Assembly: GCA_024224995.1 (NCBI GenBank)
Contig: JAAENB010000316.1
Location: forward strand, 1-23,660
Direction of reading: 5' to 3'
Origin: a bacterium
Lineage (GTDB): Bacteria; Spirochaetota; UBA4802; UBA5550
Length of the DNA: 23,660 bases
Numbering within the stretch: the stretch's first letter is position 1; every line of letters begins with the position of its first letter. The notes beneath the pieces are model-generated. The model was not told the origin of the DNA. It saw nothing but the letters and a program-made list of their open reading frames with translations, and ran no database searches. Of the stretch, positions 14,035 through 21,918 are shown piece after piece. The position numbers were made by a program, and so were the translations under genes.

Positions 14035-15048
14035 TTACTGATTACCCGGTTTTCCCACCAGAGAACTGATTATTTCTTCCAATGATTCTTTGTTTTCCGG
14101 TTTTAGCTTTGATTCTACTTCGGAATATATTTTCGACAATGATTGCGCGATTGCCAGCTCTTTTTTCGTGTATGCTTCTTCAACTTTCGATTTTGTTTCA
14201 TGCTTTGCGACCTCGGCGAGCTCTTTTCCGCTTCCCCTCACAAGGGTTACCAGCATATCTACAAGTCTTTGCAGTATTTTATTTACCGCGTCCGACGCGT
14301 AGCCGCCCAGAAGCGCCAACAATGAGGGCGATAGCTTTTTGAGCAGGCTGCTGTCGGAGTTTGGTACTATAGAGTCCGCGAGAAAATTTGCCAGGATGAA
14401 ACCGGCTATTATTCCCAGTATAAATCTGCTCCAGTAAACTGTGGAATACTTGGGGTCGAATGTTCTGTTTACGACATATTTATTTGCCGTAAAGAGTTCA
14501 TAAAAAGACGCTCCTATTCCGGCAGACAGGACAAGATCCACCTGCTGCAGCAGAGATACCTCCACTTCCAGGGTCAGGAAGGCGGTAATTACATATTTCA
14601 TTATGATATCGCAAAACAGAAAAGCCAGGCTTACTTTCAGCAGCCTTCTTATTAAAGGGATCTTTATTCTGCCGTTGAGCCTGTCGGTCGATTCTGTTGC
14701 TTCTATTGACCTGGGTGTTGCCGGCGCTACAGTATCCGCCAGCACTCCATGTATCCTGTTCAATATCCCTATATTCAACCGGATTATTCCTTCTATATCC
14801 GATTCCAGTATCTTTGACTGTTTTATTGCCGCGGCCGTTGGCTTTTCAGTCTCGGCCTGCAGTTCTCTTAGCTCTTTCAGGGGCTGGTTTATTTTTTCAC
14901 CAATTTTGGCAATCTCGTTCCCTGCCCAGACCGGTATTTTTATCCCGTTCGATATGGCATAATGCGCCATTAACTCACATTCTTTTAATAATGACCTGGC
15001 AAATGATGTGGAAAAATCGTTTAAGGTGTGCCCCAGCTCTATGTTCAT
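14035..15048 (-). CDS. Unknown integral membrane protein
   Basis: 337 residues from ATG 15048. ATG 15087 would give 350. I favour 15048 because GAGG lies 5 nt upstream, while 15087 has no such site. The N-terminal about 120 residues are soluble and partly helical (LLKECELMAHYAISNGIKIP, coiled-coil-like ELRELQAETEKPTAAA). Three or four membrane segments follow: LLKVSLAFLFCDIIMKYVI, VDLVLSAGIGASFYELF, WSRFILGIIAGFILANFLA and LSPSLLALLGGYASDAV. The C-terminal tail is a charged helix (about 270-337), probably a coiled coil. RFILGIIAGF followed by SLLALLGGYASDAV recalls a motif I have seen in unnamed bacterial membrane proteins. No function can be assigned. It lies about 100 nt downstream of ychF, so readthrough is possible. 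Confidence 0.75.
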   Translation of the reverse strand: MNIELGHTLNDFSTSFARSLLKECELMAHYAISNGIKIPVWAGNEIAKIGEKINQPLKELRELQAETEKPTAAAIKQSKILESDIEGIIRLNIGILNRIHGVLADTVAPATPRSIEATESTDRLNGRIKIPLIRRLLKVSLAFLFCDIIMKYVITAFLTLEVEVSLLQQVDLVLSAGIGASFYELFTANKYVVNRTFDPKYSTVYWSRFILGIIAGFILANFLADSIVPNSDSSLLKKLSPSLLALLGGYASDAVNKILQRLVDMLVTLVRGSGKELAEVAKHETKSKVEEAYTKKELAIAQSLSKIYSEVESKLKPENKESLEEIISSLVGKPGNQ

Positions 15049-15150
15049 GAGTGCCTCGTGATTTTCAGGAATCGCTGAAATTGCCATTATAATGAAGGAA
15101 ATGCTCTTTTAAAGCAAGTACTTTTTTTTGAGGGCTTTGTTCTTCTCCCC

Positions 15151-16260
15151 CTAAACATTAAACCGGAACAAGATCATATCCCCATCCCGCACAAGGTATT
15201 CTTTCCCTTCAATCCGGAGTTTTCCGTGTTCTTTTACCGCGTGCTCGCTTCCGTATTCAAATAGATCATCGCAGTGATATACTTCCGCCTTAATAAAGCC
15301 CTTTTTAAAATCGTTATGTATGATGCCTGCCGCTTCCGGGGCTTTACTCCCTTCTGGGTAGGTCCAGGCACGGATCTCTTTTTCGTTCTTCGTAAAAAAG
15401 GTCTTGAGACCAAGCATGGCGTACGCGGACCGTACTAACCGGGAAAAGCCCGATTCTTCTATTCCCACACTATCCAGGAATTCCCGTTTCTCTTCCTCGC
15501 TTTCCAATAGCGCGATCTCCGCTTCCAGCTTTCCGCATATTACCAGCACTTCCGAGTCTTCTTCCCCCGCGTATTCCTTTACCTGCTTTACATAGGCATT
15601 ATCTTCCTCTATTCCCTCTTCGTCGATATTGCATACATAAAGGATCTTTTTCATGGTTATGAGATGGAGGTCTTTTATTGCCTCGCTTTCTTCATTTATA
15701 AGAGAGACTGTTCTTGCCGCTTTGCCCTCGTCCAGGGCTGCCTCTATTTTATCCAGGATCCCTGTTAAAAACGCTCCCTGTTTCAATATTGCTTTGTCCT
15801 GGTTCCGCGTCATCCGGTCTACGCTTTCCCTGCGTTTTTGTACGGTTGCCAGGTCTGCCAGGGCCAGTTCTATATTTACGATCTCTATGTCCCTTACGGG
15901 GTCAATGGTTTCATGGACGTGGGTTATATCGGTATCGTCAAAGCAGCGGACTACATGGATGATGGCGCTCACTTCCCTGATGTGGGACAGGAACTCGTTT
16001 CCCTTTCCCTCTCCTTTTGAGGCTCCTTTTACCAGGCCCGCAATATCGACAAATTCTACTATGGCCGGGACGCGGTTTCCCTGGTCTACGATGTCTGCCG
16101 CTTTATGAAGCCTGGGATCGGGCAGGGAAACCAACCCCATGTTGCGGTCTATTGTACAAAAAGGATAATTGGCTATTTCCACTGGATGCGCCGTCATCGC
16201 GGAAAATATCGTCGATTTTCCCACGTTCGGCAGCCCTACTATTCCACAGTTTAAACTCAT
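15151..16260 (-). CDS. ychF: Redox/ribosome-associated GTPase/ATPase YchF (Obg family)
   Basis: 369 residues, the usual length (about 363). It shows GIVGLPNVGKSTIFSAMT (G1 P-loop), NYPFCTID (G2 region), DIAGLVKGASKGEGKGNEFL (G3), NIDEE in the G4 position (the NKxD variant that lets YchF prefer ATP), a helical coiled-coil insert (about 130-200), and a C-terminal TGS domain (IRAWTYPEGSKAPEAAGIIH to RDGDMILFRFNV). YchF binds the ribosome and hydrolyses ATP in the cytoplasm; it is linked to translation and oxidative stress. The start ATG is preceded by a GA dinucleotide run (16265-16284 on the reverse strand), which offers a GAGAGA ribosome binding site. Confidence 0.97.
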   Translation of the reverse strand: MSLNCGIVGLPNVGKSTIFSAMTAHPVEIANYPFCTIDRNMGLVSLPDPRLHKAADIVDQGNRVPAIVEFVDIAGLVKGASKGEGKGNEFLSHIREVSAIIHVVRCFDDTDITHVHETIDPVRDIEIVNIELALADLATVQKRRESVDRMTRNQDKAILKQGAFLTGILDKIEAALDEGKAARTVSLINEESEAIKDLHLITMKKILYVCNIDEEGIEEDNAYVKQVKEYAGEEDSEVLVICGKLEAEIALLESEEEKREFLDSVGIEESGFSRLVRSAYAMLGLKTFFTKNEKEIRAWTYPEGSKAPEAAGIIHNDFKKGFIKAEVYHCDDLFEYGSEHAVKEHGKLRIEGKEYLVRDGDMILFRFNV

Positions 16261-16264
16261 TTTT

Positions 16265-16284
16265 TCTCTCTCTCTCTCTCTCTC
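16265..16284. repeat. (TC)10 dinucleotide run at the ychF ribosome binding site
   Basis: Ten TC units end 4 nt before the start codon of ychF. On the coding strand this reads GA repeated ten times and serves as the purine-rich ribosome binding site. The run can vary in length by slippage. A shorter TCTCTCTC with the same flank (AAGAAACTCTTT) is at 11824-11843. Confidence 0.85.
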
Positions 16285-16325
16285 AAGAAACTCTTTTTAA
16301 ATAGGGCCAGTTTTCCGGGAAGAGA

Positions 16326-16760
16326 GACGTTGCGTGCAACGTCTTTACGGGTTGGTTTCCGGAGATTTGTCCCGGGTCAACACCACAGAGGGGGAATCCC
16401 AAATAAACACCGTGAGGGCACGGCACGCCGTGCCCCTACACGTACCGAATCCCCTCGCAGGGGCCGCACTCCTTCCCGGAATCTCCATAACCCTGGCCTG
16501 AAACCAGCCAGTAAAGGCGTTGCACTGCAACGTCTCTCAGAAACCAAACCTTTGCCGGAGCATCTTCGTAAAATAGACCCCAGCGTCGCACGGGGTTTCA
16601 ACCCCGTGCGGGCTTCGCAGGAATGGGCCCATTTCTAAATCCCCGATGGAATTAGCCCATTGTAAACCGCAGTTTCTTCCGTATTTTTCCCCGGCTTCGC
16701 AGATGCTATTCTTTACCGATCACCGGTTACCCGGCCCACAGGGCCTCCGATTACCTTACC
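16326..16760 (+). repeat. Fullest copy of the dispersed palindromic repeat, with an inserted module
   Basis: This 490-bp gene gap is filled by the repeat. Palindromes in order: GACGTTGC-GT-GCAACGTC (16326-16343), GGGCACGGCACGCCGTGCCC (16416-16435), CCCCTCGCAGGGG (16452-16464), CGTTGCA-C-TGCAACG (16518-16532). The segment 16416-16587 matches 21251-21415 closely. About 82 nt (16588-16669), opening with the hairpin GCACGGGG-TTTCAA-CCCCGTGC, is absent from the other copies and looks like an insertion before CAGTTTCTTCC. It ends in CCGATTACCTTAC (16748-16760), over the stop of the amidotransferase gene. No coding potential is credible. Confidence 0.85.
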
Positions 16761-17428
16761 ATTTTATCTAATATATCAACCATAAGCCGGTTGCTTGCCT
16801 CAAGATATTCGGTTTTCCGTATTTCTTCCGGGCTCTGAACATACTTGCTGTTGTCGAGTTCATTTGAGCAATGACTCAGTAGTTTTTCAACACTTTCCCC
16901 TGTTGACTCAAGATGAAATTGCAGCGCAAGAACACGGTTTTCATAAATGAACGCCTGGCTTGTACAGGCTTCATTTTCAGCGAGATGGACTGCTCCCTCA
17001 GGGATGTCGAAAGTCTCTCCATGCCAGTGAAAGGCGTAAAATGTCTCCGGAAAAAACTTTTCCCGGGAAGTTACCGGGAACCAGCCTATTTCCCTGTGCT
17101 GGTTCTGGAATACTTTCGCGCCTAAAACCTGCGCTATTAATTGGGCTCCCAGGCATATGCCAATAACTTTTTTATTTTCCCTAATCGCCTTTTTAACAAA
17201 CATCTTTTCCTGTTTTAGCCAGGGGTATTCCTCTTCATCATGAATACTCATTGGCCCGCCCATTATTAGCAAAAGATCAAAATCCATTGCTTCGGGAAGA
17301 GATTCGCCGTTATAAAGAGCGGTTCCCTGTATTTCACAGTCATTTTTGGCTGCCCAATCCAGGATGCAGGCCGGATCTTCAAAGGGAACATGTTGTATAT
17401 AATGTATTTTTTTTAATGTTTTTATCAT
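16751..17428 (-). CDS. Class I glutamine amidotransferase (GMP synthase-like domain)
   Basis: 225 residues, a stand-alone type 1 GATase. LLIMGGPMSIHDEEEYPWL is the typical oxyanion region. GICLGAQ holds the nucleophile Cys92. LQFHLES holds His172 and Glu174, so the Cys-His-Glu triad is complete. AFHWHGETFDIPEGA is the conserved segment between them. It should release ammonia from glutamine for a partner, or act on gamma-glutamyl compounds. No synthase domain is fused. The last residues (VR, stop) lie within the dispersed repeat. It is divergent from the MurD-like gene 118 nt away, which raises a MurT/GatD-like pairing as a possibility only, since GatD belongs to another GATase subfamily. Confidence 0.9.
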   Translation of the reverse strand: MIKTLKKIHYIQHVPFEDPACILDWAAKNDCEIQGTALYNGESLPEAMDFDLLLIMGGPMSIHDEEEYPWLKQEKMFVKKAIRENKKVIGICLGAQLIAQVLGAKVFQNQHREIGWFPVTSREKFFPETFYAFHWHGETFDIPEGAVHLAENEACTSQAFIYENRVLALQFHLESTGESVEKLLSHCSNELDNSKYVQSPEEIRKTEYLEASNRLMVDILDKMVR

Positions 17429-17570
17429 AAGAACAATCTTGCCCGGAAACGACTTATGAGGAAAGAACTATTCTCCTGAAGAGGGTTACGATTATGTTAA
17501 ATTTGCCCTCGCAAAAAAAGAATTGCCCTGACGCTCGAGAATATCTATGGTATACACCAGGAAAAACATT

Positions 17571-19004
17571 ATGACAGCAGGAATACTTGACATACTTGAC
17601 TCAGGAAGCAAAGATATCCCCATACATCTTGTTGGTGTATCGGGTACAGAGATGAGCGCGCTCTGCTCGTATCTCATAAACAAAAAATACCGCAACCTTA
17701 CCCTGCATGATGTAAGCCGGGATTTTACCGCTTCTTTTGAACTGGCACACCGTTTTTATCCAAACAGCATAAAAAAAGAATACCGGGAAACCATGGGGCA
17801 GGCAAAAACCTTTCACCCCGCTGAGAGTTATCTACAGGATATTGACCAGGCCCGGTTTATTTTCGCGCCCCAGTCATGGTTCCTGTATCCGCAAAACGAC
17901 CTGCTTCTGCAATACCGGGAAAAACTCCTTTTTTATACGGATATATGCTTTGATCTCTTCAAAGGAAAAATAATCGGTATCACCGGTACCGTTGGAAAAT
18001 CGAGCACTGCCCTGTATACCGCGCTCTTAACAGGCGGCCTCCTCTCGGGAAATGACCGGGAAAACATTCTCGACCTTACCAGGATTGAAAATTCATCTCC
18101 CGGCGATATCCTGGTCTTTGAACTGTCGAACCGGCACCTTAAAAACGGCATCAGTCATATGCTGGATGTGGGAGTTCTTACAAATATCTGTCCAAACCAT
18201 ATTCCCGATCACGGCAGCCTGGAAGAATACGCGGCTGTAAAAAATTCAATCTTCCTTCATTCTCGAATTCCGGTTTTTAACGCCAGGAATCCCTACAGCA
18301 ATCTCTCCATAAACTGCCCCCACTGCCAAACAGGGTTTTCATTTTTATACGATAAAAAAACGCATGCTGATAATCATTTCCACGCGGCTATTATCAACGG
18401 AACCGTTCAAATTCTGGACGAGTCTGTCTGCTCAATAAATGAGCTGCCTATGCGCTACGATCATGAATATGAAAATTTTCTCGCTGCCGCCCTGGCTGCC
18501 AGGCTCTCCGGTATATCGGCATCAACAATAAAAGAAAGAATTCCCCTGCTGGATAAAAAACCCAAATTTCGCTCACAAACAGATCATGATGGAACATATA
18601 CGATTATCAATGACGCCGCTTCCTGCCTCCCTGAAAATACCAGGCGCCTTACGGAATCCTTAAATATGAATTTTATTCTCATTACCGGCGGGAACAGGCA
18701 GGCTCCTCTTGAAGATGAATTCGATTCCCTGGCCGGGTCTATCGCGCGGAACAGGTACTGTAAAAAAATATTTATCCTGGGTCCAATGACTAACCGGATC
18801 TCCGCCGCTCTCGAATCAAAGGGTTTTTGCAATTTCACTCCCGCGAACAACCTGGCATCTGCCGTTCAAGAGGCTGTGAAAGAAAGACGCAGCTCCGGCA
18901 TACATACAATTGTGTTTTCTCCCGGCTGCGGTGTTGGAGATGAATATTCGGATAAATACGAACGCGGTTTCCTTTTTGAGCGGTTTATTCGGGAAAATAA
19001 ATGA
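17571..19004 (+). CDS. Mur ligase family protein, MurD-like paralogue
   Basis: 477 residues from ATG 17571 (AGGA 8 nt upstream); ATG 17547 would add 8. N-terminal Rossmann-like region (IHLVGVSGTEMSALCSYLINK). The central ATPase has GITGTVGKSS (137-146), ELSNRHL (as ELSSFQL in MurD) and TNICPNHIPDHGSLEEYAAVKNSIF, including the Lys that is carbamylated in MurD. The C-terminal ligase domain has IINDAASCLPENTRRL, LITGGNRQAP and IVFSPGCGVGDEYSDKYERGFLFERF. MurD itself has NDSKATN where this has NDAASCL, so a substrate-binding Lys is lost, and it is longer than most MurD proteins. It probably joins an amino acid to a nucleotide-linked or lipid-linked sugar acid in ATP-dependent fashion, in the cytoplasm. 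Its 4-nt overlap (ATGA) with a phosphoglycosyl transferase gene suggests a glycan pathway rather than bulk peptidoglycan. Confidence 0.85.
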   Translation: MTAGILDILDSGSKDIPIHLVGVSGTEMSALCSYLINKKYRNLTLHDVSRDFTASFELAHRFYPNSIKKEYRETMGQAKTFHPAESYLQDIDQARFIFAPQSWFLYPQNDLLLQYREKLLFYTDICFDLFKGKIIGITGTVGKSSTALYTALLTGGLLSGNDRENILDLTRIENSSPGDILVFELSNRHLKNGISHMLDVGVLTNICPNHIPDHGSLEEYAAVKNSIFLHSRIPVFNARNPYSNLSINCPHCQTGFSFLYDKKTHADNHFHAAIINGTVQILDESVCSINELPMRYDHEYENFLAAALAARLSGISASTIKERIPLLDKKPKFRSQTDHDGTYTIINDAASCLPENTRRLTESLNMNFILITGGNRQAPLEDEFDSLAGSIARNRYCKKIFILGPMTNRISAALESKGFCNFTPANNLASAVQEAVKERRSSGIHTIVFSPGCGVGDEYSDKYERGFLFERFIRENK

Positions 19005-19567
19005 TCAAAAGAATGTTTGATATCACCCTTACTCTTCTCCTTCTTCCAATTGCCCTGCCCCTCATGGTCCTGGTATTTTTCCTGGTTCTCTGCGCTATGG
19101 GGCGGCCGGTTTTCTTTACCCAGGAACGGGTGGGCAGAGACTTTGCATCCATCCGTATACCCAAATTTAGAACCATGACAGGCGGGGAATCGATTGGGAG
19201 AGGCTATCTTGAAAAATCAAGAATAACTAAAACCGGGCGTCTTCTCAGAACCCTTCATCTTGATGAGCTGCCCCAGCTCTTCCTGGTTCTGGCCGGGTCC
19301 ATGAGCTTTGTTGGGCCTCGTCCGCTTCTGGAAGAACATCTCCGGGGTTTTAAAAATATTAAAAAACGGCAGTCCGTTCTGCCGGGTTTAACCTGCTATT
19401 CCCAGAACAAGCTCTTTAAAGAAAAATTCCTGGACCGGGAAGAACAAATAGAATTGGACTGCAAATACGTGGATAATGCCGGGCTGTTTACGGACTCCGG
19501 CATTATTCTAACTACCATATGGCTCTATTTAAGAAAAGTAATTGAAATAAAAAAAGATACTCACTAA
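19001..19567 (+). CDS. Monotopic phosphoglycosyl transferase (PglC/WcaJ-type sugar transferase)
   Basis: 188 residues, the size of the minimal PglC-like catalytic unit. The N-terminal hydrophobic re-entrant helix is FDITLTLLLLPIALPLMVLVFFLVL. GRPVFFTQERVGRD and PKFRTM are family signatures. LHLDELPQL contains the catalytic Asp88-Glu89 dyad, and SFVGPRPLLEEH follows. It transfers a phosphosugar from a UDP-sugar to undecaprenyl phosphate at the inner face of the cytoplasmic membrane, the first step of a lipid-linked glycan. Its start codon lies inside the stop of the MurD-like gene (ATGA), so the two are made together. No glycosyltransferases or flippase are in the window, so the glycan cannot be named. 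Confidence 0.93.
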   Translation: MIKRMFDITLTLLLLPIALPLMVLVFFLVLCAMGRPVFFTQERVGRDFASIRIPKFRTMTGGESIGRGYLEKSRITKTGRLLRTLHLDELPQLFLVLAGSMSFVGPRPLLEEHLRGFKNIKKRQSVLPGLTCYSQNKLFKEKFLDREEQIELDCKYVDNAGLFTDSGIILTTIWLYLRKVIEIKKDTH

Positions 19568-19616
19568 TATATCTCACAAATCGCGTATCACAAATCAAAG
19601 GTCCGGAAGGTTTTAT

Positions 19617-21125
19617 ATGAAACTGCCTATGTATTATATTTTTGGCGATCGCCCGGTTAAATTTATTAAAACTGAAGACGGCGGTGCAGATATTTTAGCC
19701 TATGATTGGGAAACCAATGATTTTATCAGGGATATGACCTATCTTTCAAAGGTCTGGTATGATGTGGAAGCCAGGAAAGTCACTGAAGAAGAGTTTAACG
19801 ATCATGTTGAGAGCCTCCGGAAGAAAGAAGCGAAAAACCGGGAAGAGCAAATAACTCAAAGCCCAAAAAAAGTCATTAGCGGAAAAAAAATTATTATCAT
19901 GATATTCTCAATCCTGGGAGCGCTGCTTTCCGGGAACCTGCTCTATATGCATTACGGCGCGCTTTCGGGCAGCTCCCTTCTTATGAATATGTGTTCCGCT
20001 TCCGGTATCTTCGATTGCCAGGCTGTTGCCTCAAGTTCTTATTCGGAGATTTTTGGGATTCCCAATGCCGCGTACGGGTTTTTCTTTTATTGTACCATTT
20101 TCGGGTTAACCCTTTTTCGCGGGGCCTATACCCGGATTAAGGACAGTGCTTTTTCCAAAGGGATCCTGGTTGTTACGGGCGCGTTATCGCTCGCTGCGGT
20201 CCTGGGAATTTTCCCCCTGGTCTATATTTCGATTTTTTTGATCAAGGGCTTTTGCCTGTTCTGTGTTCTTACCTGGATTATTAATATCATACTTTTTATT
20301 GCCATACTGGGGCTTTTCAAGAACGAAGAGGAAAAAACGCTCTTTAAATCTATCGCTGCGGTGATACAGGATTCAAAACCTTCTTTTAAATCCATTTACA
20401 AAGACAACAGGGTTTATCTTTTTGCTTTTTACAGCTTCATTCTTGCTATTGCCCTGGTTGCTTTTGACGGGTATGCCGGGGGAATCGCAGAACACAAAAA
20501 AGAACTCAAGAAGATGAAACAGGAACGTTCTATTTTTATGAACTACTTCAAGAACGAAACTGCCCATATCAATCTCGATTCCGTGCCCGTAATCCTGGGC
20601 AATCCCGAAGCAAAGGTCTCGATTGTGGAATATATTCATTTTAACTGCGGAGCCTGCAAACGTTCCTACAGCAAGCTTCAGTCCATGATTCCCAAATACG
20701 GCGATAAAGTGAAGCTCTATATTAAAAATTTTCCTCTTGATGGTTTGTGCAACTCCGCTGTAAAGAAAAGAAAGGGCGGCAACACCTGCCGGGCTGCGAT
20801 ATTATCCGTGGGGCTGCGGGACAATTGGAGCAGCTACAAAGCCTTTGTGGATTCCCTGATGCTAAGCGAAAACCGTTTTAACAGGGGCCTGCTTATGGAC
20901 GCCATATCTGCTTCCGGGCTCAATACGGATGAGGCAAATAGTATCCTGACAGATAAAGAGATTAAAGTGCTGCTGAGAGAGGAAGTAAATGAAGCAATAG
21001 GCCTGGGTGTGAACGCGACTCCGACTATTGCCATAAACGGGAAGCTGTTTCCGGCGGGGATTATTCCGGAGAAGATTCTTGATGAGATAATTCGCATGGA
21101 GATGAAGAAGGTTTATGGGGAGTAG
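19617..21125 (+). CDS. VKOR-DsbA-like thioredoxin fusion, disulfide bond formation
   Basis: 502 residues. Residues 1-70 are a small soluble domain I do not recognise (MYYIFGDRPVKFIKTEDGGA). Residues 92-235 are a VKOR domain with about four membrane helices, the loop cysteines Cys126 and Cys134 (MCSASGIFDC), SSSYSEIFGIPNAAYG, and the redox CLFC (213-216). A further helix (about 268-284) leads to a periplasmic thioredoxin-fold DsbA-like domain with CGAC (344-347), a second cysteine pair (367-385 region, LCNS and NTC) and the cis-Pro in NATPTIAING. The VKOR part should reoxidise the CGAC part and pass electrons to a quinone. The start has GGAAGG 6 nt upstream. It follows the sugar transferase by 49 nt, probably in the same operon. 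Confidence 0.93.
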   Translation: MKLPMYYIFGDRPVKFIKTEDGGADILAYDWETNDFIRDMTYLSKVWYDVEARKVTEEEFNDHVESLRKKEAKNREEQITQSPKKVISGKKIIIMIFSILGALLSGNLLYMHYGALSGSSLLMNMCSASGIFDCQAVASSSYSEIFGIPNAAYGFFFYCTIFGLTLFRGAYTRIKDSAFSKGILVVTGALSLAAVLGIFPLVYISIFLIKGFCLFCVLTWIINIILFIAILGLFKNEEEKTLFKSIAAVIQDSKPSFKSIYKDNRVYLFAFYSFILAIALVAFDGYAGGIAEHKKELKKMKQERSIFMNYFKNETAHINLDSVPVILGNPEAKVSIVEYIHFNCGACKRSYSKLQSMIPKYGDKVKLYIKNFPLDGLCNSAVKKRKGGNTCRAAILSVGLRDNWSSYKAFVDSLMLSENRFNRGLLMDAISASGLNTDEANSILTDKEIKVLLREEVNEAIGLGVNATPTIAINGKLFPAGIIPEKILDEIIRMEMKKVYGE

Positions 21126-21156
21126 GGGTTTTTGGTTGGGTGCGTTCTTTTAAGAA

Positions 21157-21460
21157 AGTTCAAGGTTCGAAGTTCGATGCTTCGGCTCCGCTCAACACAG
21201 GGGTTCGAGGTTTTTTGCCGAAGGGACGGTTTTAGCGACGTTTTTGTGCAGGGCACGGCACGCCGTGCCCGTACGCGTACCGAATCCCCTCGCAGGGGTC
21301 CCTCCCCGGAATCTCCATAGCCCTGGCCAGAAACCAGCCAGTAAAGGCGTTGCACTGCAACGTCTCTCAGAACCAGACCCATGCCCGGAGCATCTTCGCA
21401 AAACAGACCCCGGTATCGACACAGTTTCTTCCGTATTTTTCCCGGCCCCGCAGGGTTACG
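21157..21460 (+). repeat. GTTCAAG microrepeats plus dispersed palindromic repeat copy
   Basis: GTTCAAGGTTCGAAGTTCGA (21157-21176) precedes the repeat, as at 13849. The dispersed family runs from GGGCACGGCACGCCGTGCCC (21251-21270), through CCCCTCGCAGGGG and CGTTGCA-C-TGCAACG (21348-21362), to CAGTTTCTTCCGTATTTTTC (21423-21442). It lacks the 82-nt insertion found at 16588-16669. Together with the terminator at 21522, it accounts for the gene-free stretch 21126-21650. No credible gene is seen here. Confidence 0.85.
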
Positions 21461-21521
21461 ACCACCCATAAAGCTACACAAGAGAGCATTCTCAACCAAA
21501 AATCACTAAAAAACCCAAAAA

Positions 21522-21551
21522 CCGGGACAGATTTGTCCCGGGGCTTTTTTT
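21522..21551 (+). terminator. Rho-independent terminator
   Basis: CCGGGACA (21522-21529), loop GATT, TGTCCCGG (21534-21541), then GGC and seven T (21545-21551). This is a standard intrinsic terminator on the plus strand. It would end transcripts from the VKOR operon about 400 nt upstream and separate them from the small CxxC gene at 21651. Confidence 0.85.
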
Positions 21552-21650
21552 ATTTAAAACTTTACAGACCAACGGTCCTTTTATTATAATAACAATAAAT
21601 ATATAAAAAAATAATATTCGAGAGTAAAATAATATAGGAGAATAATTGTA

Positions 21651-21860
21651 ATGGTACAGTTAATAAAGGCCAGGTCATACATTCATGTAGCTGACACAAG
21701 GCTGAGAACCATGTGCGGAATTCATGTAGTTCCGTTTAAAAAACAGATGCCCTTTTTAGACAAGGACCGGCACAAAGTAACCTGTCCGGACTGCCTTGCG
21801 TCAATCAGCTCATTCCTCAACGACGAAACCGCCGAAAAACAGACACCCTCTTCGATTTAA
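21651..21860 (+). CDS. Small putative zinc-binding protein
   Basis: 69 residues. TRLRTMCGIHVVPF and HKVTCPDCLASIS provide three cysteines and histidines in a C-x(n)-C-x-x-C layout, which suggests a small zinc-binding fold. Similar short proteins with (T)LCG ... VTCPDCL are familiar from bacterial, phage and plasmid genomes, where they are unnamed. It has no signal peptide. AGGAG is 10 nt before the ATG. The AT-rich stretch just upstream (21585-21640) probably contains the promoter. It stands alone between a terminator and a convergent gene. Function unknown. Confidence 0.75.
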   Translation: MVQLIKARSYIHVADTRLRTMCGIHVVPFKKQMPFLDKDRHKVTCPDCLASISSFLNDETAEKQTPSSI

Positions 21861-21918
21861 ACGGTGATGGTGTGCTGCTTTGCTTCTGCAAACATCGCAC
21901 ACCATCTCACTGGCAGCC

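Noticed and set aside
14603..14962. Plus-strand frames opposite the unknown membrane protein and ychF
   Set aside because: They are shadows of minus-strand genes with well-defined protein patterns.
16330..16638. 102-residue plus-strand frame
   Set aside because: It lies wholly within the dispersed repeat, and the sequence is arginine/proline-rich as expected for translated palindromes. Similar frames arise at 21113-21499.
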